Source of the DNA: Tersicoccus sp. Bi-70
GTDB lineage: Bacteria > Actinomycetota > Actinomycetes > Actinomycetales > Micrococcaceae
Reading direction: 5' to 3'
DNA: 64,000 bases
Assembly (NCBI RefSeq): GCF_001968825.1
Contig: NZ_MIEU01000010.1
Span: 124,001 to 188,000, forward strand
Shown: in pieces, positions 58,251-64,000 of the stretch
How positions within the stretch are numbered: the stretch's first letter is position 1
Layout of the letters: every line of letters starts with the position of its first letter
The notes under the pieces: generated by a model
Database searches by the model: none
Told to the model about the DNA's origin: nothing
Seen by the model: only the letters and a program-made list of their open reading frames with translations
Translations under genes and position numbers: made by a program

Positions 58251-59071
58251 CGACGACGGAGCGGGAGGCCGGCACCGCGGCGAACGCACCCGGCGACCAG
58301 TTCGTCCAGTCCCTCGCGCGCGGGCTCGAGGTGATCCGGGCGTTCGACGCGCAGCACCCGGAGCTCTCCCTCTCCGACGTCGCCCGCCGCACCGGCCTGA
58401 CCCGGGCCACCGCACGCCGCTTCCTGCTCACCCTCGTCGAGCTCGGCTACGTCCGCACCGACGGGCGTCTCTTCCGCCTCACCCCGCAGGTGCTCCGCCT
58501 CGGCTACGCCTACCTCTCGTCCATGGGGCTGACCGACATCGCGCAACCCCATCTGGAGGCGCTGTCCGCCGAGCTGGGGGAGTCGACGTCGGCGTCCGTG
58601 CTCGACGGCGCCGACATCGTCTACGTCGCGCGGGTGGCGACCCGCCGCCTGATGATGGTGGGAATCAGCGTCGGCACCCGGTTCCCGGCCTACGCCACGT
58701 CGATGGGCCGCGTGCTGCTGGCCGCCCAGACGCCCGCCGACCTGGAGGAGATCCTCCGGGAGCGGCCCCCGTCCGCGCTGACCGCCCGCACCCTCACCGA
58801 TCCCGCCGCGCTCCGGCAGGAGATCGACCGCGTCCGAGAGGCCGGCTGGGCGGTCGTCGACCAGGAACTGGAGGCCGGCCTGCGCTCGGTCGCCGCGCCG
58901 GTGCACGGGGCGAACGGCGAGGTCGTCGCCGCCATCAACGTCTCCATGTCGGCGCTGCACTCCCCGGAGGCCGCCGCGGGCTCCCCGCTGATCGCCGGCC
59001 TGCTGGCCACCGCCGCCGCCATCTCGGCCGACCTGCGCACCGCCGGTGCCGGTGCCGCCACGGCCCGGTGA
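58247..59071 (+). CDS. pcaR: IclR-family regulator PcaR-like
   Basis: 274 residues. FVQSLARGLEVIRAFDAQHP at the start and wHTH LSDVARRTGLTRATARRFLL are typical of PcaR/PobR/CatR-type IclR proteins; C-terminal domain has TSASVLDGADIVYVARVATRR, SMGRVLLAAQTPADLEEIL, GEVVAAINVSMSALH. Last gene of pcaFIJR, GTG overlapping the pcaJ stop. Inference: it binds GTTCG-N5-CGAAC sites A, B and C in response to beta-ketoadipate or protocatechuate. Confidence 0.9.
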   Translation: MTTTEREAGTAANAPGDQFVQSLARGLEVIRAFDAQHPELSLSDVARRTGLTRATARRFLLTLVELGYVRTDGRLFRLTPQVLRLGYAYLSSMGLTDIAQPHLEALSAELGESTSASVLDGADIVYVARVATRRLMMVGISVGTRFPAYATSMGRVLLAAQTPADLEEILRERPPSALTARTLTDPAALRQEIDRVREAGWAVVDQELEAGLRSVAAPVHGANGEVVAAINVSMSALHSPEAAAGSPLIAGLLATAAAISADLRTAGAGAATAR

Positions 59072-59122
59072 CCTGCGGTGCGACCTCCGGGCGCGGTCGG
59101 ACGACGCTCAGCTGACTCCGAG

Positions 59123-59151
59123 TTGCCGTGCAGTCGGGCCGGTGCCACGAT
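59123..59151 (+). promoter_or_regulatory. Promoter of the LuxR-type regulator, leaderless
   Basis: TTGCCG (59123-59128), 17-bp spacer, CACGAT (59146-59151); predicted start at the ATG 59158. Confidence 0.45.
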
Positions 59152-59157
59152 GGCTGC

Positions 59158-61959
59158 ATGACCGGGCCGGTGGACGCTGACGCCGCCGTGACGCTGGTGG
59201 GCCGGGCACGCGAACTGGCCCGCCTGCAGCGGCTCGTCAACGACGCCCGCCGGTCCCGGGCCAGCGCGGCGGTGCTGCAGGGCGTGCCCGGGGTCGGCAA
59301 GACGGCCCTGCTCGAGCAGATCGGCAGCGTCTCCTCCGACTTCCGTGTGGTGTGGCTCCGGGCCTCCTCCCGGTTGTCCACCGTCCCGCTCGGCGCGCTC
59401 TCCGTCCTGCTCGGCCCGTTGACGCCGTACCTGGACCAGTTGAGCCCGCCGCGCCGCGCCGCCGTCGAGGGTGCCCTCGCCCTCGGGCCGCCCGTGCTCG
59501 GGGAGATCGCGCTCGCGACCGGCGTCGTGGACCTGATGCGGATCGCCGCGCGGGACCGTCCGCTGCTCCTGCTGATCGACGATGCCCAGCACCTGGACGA
59601 CGGCAGTCTCGCCGTCCTCGGCTTCGTCGGCAACCAGGCGCAGAACGACCGCATCGCCGCCTTCGTCGCGATCGACGACGGCCGGCAGCTCGACACCGAG
59701 TTCGAGCAGATCCGCGTCGAGGGGCTCTCCGTCGACGAGGCCCGGGCCATGCTCGCCCAGCACGGCCTGACCATCGGCCACGACATCCTCACGCAGCTCG
59801 TGCACGCGACGGCGGGCAATCCGCTGGCCATCCTCGAGTCGGCGCGGTCCCCGGAGGTCACCGACTTCGTCCTCAGCGAGCGGACCCGGATGCCGAGCGC
59901 GGCCACGGCCCGCCTGGTGCGGGCCTACTCGCAGCAGTTCGCCGCCCTGTCGGCGACCGAGCGCCGTGCGGCCGTGCTGATCGCGTGCGAGCAGCGGCTC
60001 ACCCTCGAGATGCTGGCCGGTGCGCTCGCCGCCGACGACGGCACCGCCCCGGATCCGCGCGGCGTCGACGCGACCCTCGCGCGGTCGGCGGTGGACGCCC
60101 TGGTCGCCCACGACCTGGTGCGCGCCGGAGCCCAGGCCATCGACGTGCGGCACCCGCTGATCCGTCAGGCCGTGCTCGCGATGGCCGACGCCGACGAGGT
60201 CCGGCACGCGCACGCGGACCTGGCCCGCGCGCTGACCGCCCAGGGCTGGCACGACGCCGCGCTGTGGCAGCGGGTGGCCGCCGCCGCCGGTCCCGACGAC
60301 GATCTGAGCGCGGCGCTGGCCGCGCACGCGCACGAGTGCGTCCGCCGGCAGGACCGGGCCAGCGCGAGCCGCTCGTTCGAGCAGGCCGCGGAACTGAACA
60401 CCGACCGGAACGCGCGAGCCGGCCTGCTGCTGAACGCGGCGGTCAACGCGACCCACGTCTCCACCCGCGTCGGCGAGCTGCTGCAGGAGGCGATGCGCGA
60501 GGCGGACACCGTCGCCCTGCGCGAGGAGATCGGTCTCTACCGGGCGCTCATCCACTCGTGGGACGGGCAGGAGCCGCCGCAGCCGGGCCCGGTCCCGGAG
60601 TCGCTCGCCGCCCTGCACGCCGCGGTGCGCGCGCAGCTGATGCTGCTCCAGCTGCAGGCGCACGACGCGCCCGCGGCGATGGCGCGGCTCGACGGCCTGA
60701 CCCCCGAGCAGGCCGCCCACCCCGTGGCGGCGCTCGTGCCGGTGGCGCGCGGCATGCTCCGCTTCCTCACGGGGGAGCTGACCCGCGCCGACCTGGACGA
60801 GGTGCGCCGGTCGGTGCCCGCGCACGAGGACGTGCAGTACAGCCTCGCGTCGGGCCTGCTCCTGCTGCTCGTGCAGGACCTGGAGGGCGCGCGCAGCGCG
60901 CTCGCGCACGGGCGCCGCACCGCCGAGCGGACCGGTGGGCTGGCGGCCCTGCCGTGGCTGAGTGCGAGCGAGGGCTGGATCGACGTCGAGAAGGGGGACC
61001 TGACCCTCTCTCTGCGCCGTGCGGTGGAGGCGGCCGAGATGTCACCGATCTACTCGGGCCGGCTCAGTGACGCCCTGGCCGCCATGGTCGCCGCCCGGGC
61101 CATGGTCTACGGCGGGACACCGTTCGGCGTGGCCGTCGAGCGGGTGCCGCCGGATCCGCCCGCGTTGATGCGGGTCCTGCTGGAGCAGCTGCGGGCGGCC
61201 GACCTGGTGAGCCGGGGCCGCGCCGCGGACGCCGCGAAGAGACTGGACATCCTGCACCGGGCGGTGCGGGGCCGGGGAGTCCGCGGGCCCCTCGCCCTGA
61301 GCGTGGCGACGGACCTGGCCGAGTCCCAGCTCCACGCCGGTCGGCCGGCCCCGGCCCAGCGCCTCGCGCGGTCGGTCCTCGACGAGCTGGGGGAGGGCGA
61401 GCCGGCCCACCCCCTGATCGCGGGGCTGCGGGTGCGCTGCCGCGTGATCGCCTGCGAACCGGACGAGCTGGCGGAGGTCGCCGAGACCGCGCTGGAAGAG
61501 GGCGCCGCCCCGGAGAACGCCTGGATCAACGCGTTCCTCACCCTGCTCGTCGCGACCCGGGCGGCGGCCGGGGGACTGCGCTCGCCGGTGACGGCGCGGA
61601 CCGTGCACGATTTCGCCGCTCGGGCCGCGGACACCTTCGGCTCGCTGCAGGCGGTGTGCTGGCGGGAGCTCGCCGTCGGCCTGCGGGACCGCGCCGCCGA
61701 GGCCTGCGGGACCGCCGACCCCCGCGACCGGTTCACCCTCACCGTGCGGGAGTCGCAGATCGCCGACGAGGTGCTCACCGGTGCCACCACCGCGACCATC
61801 GCCGAACGGCTGCACCTCAGCGAGAAGACGGTGGAGGGCTACCTCACCCGTGTGTACCGGAAGGCGCAGGTGCGATCCCGTGCCGAACTGCTGGTCCGGT
61901 TGCAGGGAGGCACGGGCGCCGGCACCGGCGACGAGACCGACGACGTCGACGGGGCGTGA
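59158..61959 (+). CDS. LuxR-family large ATP-binding regulator (LAL)
   Basis: 933 residues. AAA-type ATPase with Walker A LQGVPGVGKTALLEQ near 42 and Walker B-like LLLLIDDAQHLDD near 138; a long helical TPR-like middle; C-terminal LuxR HTH (TVRESQIADEVLTGATTATI, AERLHLSEKTVEGYLTRVYR). LAL proteins activate nearby operons after ligand binding. It lies after pcaR and before the str operon, so its target is unknown. ATG 59158 chosen for the leaderless promoter. Confidence 0.9.
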   Translation: MTGPVDADAAVTLVGRARELARLQRLVNDARRSRASAAVLQGVPGVGKTALLEQIGSVSSDFRVVWLRASSRLSTVPLGALSVLLGPLTPYLDQLSPPRRAAVEGALALGPPVLGEIALATGVVDLMRIAARDRPLLLLIDDAQHLDDGSLAVLGFVGNQAQNDRIAAFVAIDDGRQLDTEFEQIRVEGLSVDEARAMLAQHGLTIGHDILTQLVHATAGNPLAILESARSPEVTDFVLSERTRMPSAATARLVRAYSQQFAALSATERRAAVLIACEQRLTLEMLAGALAADDGTAPDPRGVDATLARSAVDALVAHDLVRAGAQAIDVRHPLIRQAVLAMADADEVRHAHADLARALTAQGWHDAALWQRVAAAAGPDDDLSAALAAHAHECVRRQDRASASRSFEQAAELNTDRNARAGLLLNAAVNATHVSTRVGELLQEAMREADTVALREEIGLYRALIHSWDGQEPPQPGPVPESLAALHAAVRAQLMLLQLQAHDAPAAMARLDGLTPEQAAHPVAALVPVARGMLRFLTGELTRADLDEVRRSVPAHEDVQYSLASGLLLLLVQDLEGARSALAHGRRTAERTGGLAALPWLSASEGWIDVEKGDLTLSLRRAVEAAEMSPIYSGRLSDALAAMVAARAMVYGGTPFGVAVERVPPDPPALMRVLLEQLRAADLVSRGRAADAAKRLDILHRAVRGRGVRGPLALSVATDLAESQLHAGRPAPAQRLARSVLDELGEGEPAHPLIAGLRVRCRVIACEPDELAEVAETALEEGAAPENAWINAFLTLLVATRAAAGGLRSPVTARTVHDFAARAADTFGSLQAVCWRELAVGLRDRAAEACGTADPRDRFTLTVRESQIADEVLTGATTATIAERLHLSEKTVEGYLTRVYRKAQVRSRAELLVRLQGGTGAGTGDETDDVDGA

Positions 61960-62131
61960 CCCTCGCGCCCGGAGACCGGACCGGCGACCGGGTGAGGGAA
62001 CGAGGCGGAGAGCGCGACCGGCCGCCGACCCGGGTCTGCTAGACTCGATCCCGTTGTCAAGTGGCAGTGGATTCGTTCCTGGTGCACGCGTCTTGTGTAC
62101 GAATGCCATCGCTTGCTCCTGCCCACAAGTT

Positions 62132-62161
62132 TTGACTCGGCCTGCGCCGCGGGAGTATTCT
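62132..62161 (+). promoter_or_regulatory. str operon promoter (rpsL) and leader
   Basis: TTGACT (62132-62137), 18-bp spacer, TATTCT (62156-62161). A second -10-type TAGACT lies at 62040-62045. The leader to rpsL is about 130 nt. The preceding 61960-62040 sequence has an imperfect CCCTC...GAGGG hairpin that may end the LuxR gene. Confidence 0.7.
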
Positions 62162-62299
62162 TGATAGTCGGTGTCTGCACCGTGACCACGCTCCCGATCC
62201 GGGTTCGAAGCTCCGCGCTTCCCCGTCGAGTAGCCGGGGCGTCAGGCAGACAGATGTGATCCACCAGTCCTGATCCCGAGATCAAACGGAGAATATGTA

Positions 62300-62674
62300 G
62301 TGCCTACGATCCAGCAGTTGGTCCGCAAGGGCCGCTCACCCAAGATCGCCAAGACCAAGGCGCCCGCCCTCAGGGGCAACCCGATGAAGCGTGGCGTGTG
62401 CACCCGTGTGTACACGACCACCCCGAAGAAGCCGAACTCGGCGCTGCGGAAGGTCGCACGCGTCAAGCTCAACGGCGGCGTCGAGGTCACCGCGTACATC
62501 CCCGGTGTGGGCCACAACCTGCAGGAGCACTCCATCGTGCTGGTGCGCGGCGGTCGCGTGAAGGACCTGCCGGGCGTGCGCTACAAGATCGTCCGCGGCG
62601 CCCTGGACACCCAGGGTGTCAAGAACCGCCAGCAGGCCCGGAGCCGTTACGGCGCGAAGAAGGAGAAGAAGTAA
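62300..62674 (+). CDS. rpsL: 30S ribosomal protein S12
   Basis: 124 residues. [11 protein letters not shown] start, [16 protein letters not shown] with Lys43, [17 protein letters not shown] with Lys88. Both lysines are wild-type, so ribosomal streptomycin sensitivity is expected. S12 controls decoding accuracy. GTG start, CGGAGA upstream. Overlaps rpsG (TAATG). Confidence 0.97.
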   Translation: MPTIQQLVRKGRSPKIAKTKAPALRGNPMKRGVCTRVYTTTPKKPNSALRKVARVKLNGGVEVTAYIPGVGHNLQEHSIVLVRGGRVKDLPGVRYKIVRGALDTQGVKNRQQARSRYGAKKEKK

Positions 62675-63144
62675 TGCCTCGCAAGGGCCCGGCCCCCAAG
62701 CGGCCGCTCGTCAACGACCCGATCTACAGCTCCCCGCTGGTCACCCAGCTGATCAACAAGGTGCTGGTCGACGGCAAGAAGTCCACCGCCGAGCGGATCG
62801 TCTACGGTGCCCTCGGTGGCGCGCAGACGAAGTCCGGCCAGGACCCCGTCGCCACCCTGAAGAAGGCCATGGACAACGTCCGGCCGACCCTCGAGGTCAA
62901 GTCCCGCCGCGTCGGCGGTGCCACCTACCAGGTGCCCGTCGAGGTCAAGGCCGGTCGCGCGACCGCCCTGGCCCTGCGCTGGCTCGTCGGCTACGCCAAG
63001 GCGCGCCGCGAGAAGACGATGACCGAGCGTCTGCAGAACGAGATCCTCGACGCCTCGAACGGCCTAGGTGCCGCGGTCAAGCGCCGCGAGGACACCCACA
63101 AGATGGCCGAGTCGAACAAGGCCTTCGCGCACTACCGCTGGTAG
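62674..63144 (+). CDS. rpsG: 30S ribosomal protein S7
   Basis: 156 residues, standard length: [55 protein letters not shown], ending [14 protein letters not shown]. It nucleates the 30S head and may autoregulate the str operon. ATG overlaps the rpsL stop. Confidence 0.97.
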   Translation: MPRKGPAPKRPLVNDPIYSSPLVTQLINKVLVDGKKSTAERIVYGALGGAQTKSGQDPVATLKKAMDNVRPTLEVKSRRVGGATYQVPVEVKAGRATALALRWLVGYAKARREKTMTERLQNEILDASNGLGAAVKRREDTHKMAESNKAFAHYRW

Positions 63145-63156
63145 GCACCGGCATCT

Positions 63157-63181
63157 CGCCGGGCCCGTCCCGGGCCCGGCG
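63157..63181 (+). other. Perfect 11-bp hairpin between rpsG and fusA
   Basis: CGCCGGGCCCG with 3-nt loop and exact complement. No T tract follows, so it is more likely a regulatory or processing structure than a terminator. Confidence 0.6.
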
Positions 63182-63215
63182 AACCGAAGTCAAAGCCGCA
63201 ACGAAAGGCAATCAC

Positions 63216-64000
63216 GTGGCAGCACAGGACGTGCTCACCGACCTCACCAAGGTTCGCAACATCGGCATCATGGCCCACATCGATGCCGGTAAGACCACCA
63301 CCACGGAGCGCATCCTCTTCTACACGGGTGTGAACCACAAGATCGGCGAGACCCACGACGGCGCCTCGACGACCGACTGGATGGAGCAGGAGAAGGAACG
63401 CGGCATCACCATCACCTCCGCCGCGGTGACCTGCTTCTGGGACAACAACCAGATCAACATCATCGACACGCCCGGCCACGTGGACTTCACCGTCGAGGTG
63501 GAGCGCTCCCTGCGCGTGCTCGACGGCGCCGTCGCGGTGTTCGACGGCAAGGAGGGCGTGGAGCCCCAGTCGGAGACCGTGTGGCGCCAGGCGGACAAGT
63601 ACGACGTCCCGCGCATCTGCTTCGTCAACAAGATGGACAAGCTCGGTGCGGACTTCTACTTCACCGTCGACACCATCGTCAACCGGCTCGGCGCGAAGCC
63701 CCTGGTGCTGCAGCTGCCGATCGGCTCCGAGAACGACTTCGTCGGCGTCGTCGACCTGCTGACCATGAAGGCCCTCGTGTGGCCGGGCGACGCCAAGGGC
63801 GACGTGACCATGGGTGCGCACTACGAGACCCAGGAGATCCCCGAGGACCTGCGCGAGCGGGCCGAGCAGTACCGGGCGGATCTCGTCGAGGCCGTCGCCG
63901 AGGCGTCCGACGAGCTGATGGAGAAGTACCTCGAGGGCGAAGAGCTGTCCATCGAGGAGCTCAAGGCCGGTATCCGCGAGCTGACCGTCAACTCCCGCAT
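63216..64000 (+). CDS. fusA: Elongation factor G, 3' end beyond the window
   Basis: Partial, first 261 residues. G1 [16 protein letters not shown], effector [14 protein letters not shown]3 DTPGHVDF, G4 [10 protein letters not shown]. GTPase that drives translocation. GTG 63216 with GAAAGG upstream. Follows rpsG in the str operon; tuf is expected next. Confidence 0.97.
   Translation, partial: MAAQDVLTDLTKVRNIGIMAHIDAGKTTTTERILFYTGVNHKIGETHDGASTTDWMEQEKERGITITSAAVTCFWDNNQINIIDTPGHVDFTVEVERSLRVLDGAVAVFDGKEGVEPQSETVWRQADKYDVPRICFVNKMDKLGADFYFTVDTIVNRLGAKPLVLQLPIGSENDFVGVVDLLTMKALVWPGDAKGDVTMGAHYETQEIPEDLRERAEQYRADLVEAVAEASDELMEKYLEGEELSIEELKAGIRELTVNSR

Overview
The window is high-GC chromosomal DNA of an actinobacterium, most likely a Micrococcaceae or close Micrococcales relative (Kocuria/Arthrobacter-like). 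The evidence is the GC-rich codon use, mycothiol synthase, the GlnR-MshD pairing, an MVASSTS-type RpoB N-terminus with a TTG start, a NusG with a long acidic N-terminal extension, and several apparently leaderless genes. It is mainly a conserved housekeeping region that carries one substantial catabolic island. I see no phage, IS element or CRISPR array.

Layout. 1-9.7 kb: a partial ApbE flavin transferase with a small Ser-rich membrane protein, YajQ, tRNA-Tyr, a MarR-MFS pair, thioredoxin, an AlkA-like glycosylase, an ArsB/SLC13-type permease and a DEAD-box helicase. 9.8-13 kb: tRNA-Thr and tRNA-Met, a K+ channel, and two MaoC-fold dehydratases overlapping murB. 13-21 kb, mostly minus strand: asd, folA-GNAT, thyA, mutT1, ppk, mshD. 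21-27.5 kb: glnR, a membrane protein, a 37-residue membrane peptide, a nitrobindin-like protein, ygfZ, pfkA, PspC and an aminotransferase. 28-38.3 kb: an MHS-family transporter, then tRNA-Trp-secE-nusG-rplK-rplA, a GNAT gene and a DHA2 efflux pump, the L10 leader with rplJ-rplL, and a thiolase. 38.7-46.2 kb: rpoB-rpoC. 46.4-59.1 kb: genes for turning 4-hydroxybenzoate and shikimate/dehydroshikimate into protocatechuate and then through the beta-ketoadipate pathway to the CoA-ester level. 59.2-62 kb: a large LuxR-type ATPase regulator. 62.3-64 kb: rpsL-rpsG-fusA (fusA is cut by the window end).

How it works together. PobA (from 4-hydroxybenzoate) and the AroE-like plus QsuB-like enzymes (from shikimate/3-dehydroshikimate) converge on protocatechuate. 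PcaHG opens the ring, PcaB, PcaC and PcaD carry it to 3-oxoadipate, PcaIJ adds CoA, and PcaF cleaves the product to succinyl-CoA and acetyl-CoA. Two IclR-family regulators bracket these genes.

The most interesting observation is a shared operator-like sequence, GTTCG-N5-CGAAC. It occurs as a pair of 15-bp sites exactly 19 bp apart, one perfect and one degenerate, at three places: ahead of the aroE-like/qsuB/pcaHGBDC operon, ahead of pcaFIJR, and about 19 kb away ahead of the MHS-family transporter. This predicts one regulon, places the transporter in it as the likely aromatic or shikimate uptake system, and gives a testable operator for the PcaR-like IclR regulator. Other points of note are palindromes at the marR and glnR promoters, a perfect hairpin between rpoB and rpoC, separate but overlapping pcaD and pcaC in place of the fused pcaL of many actinobacteria, and an exporter inserted in the ribosomal protein cluster.
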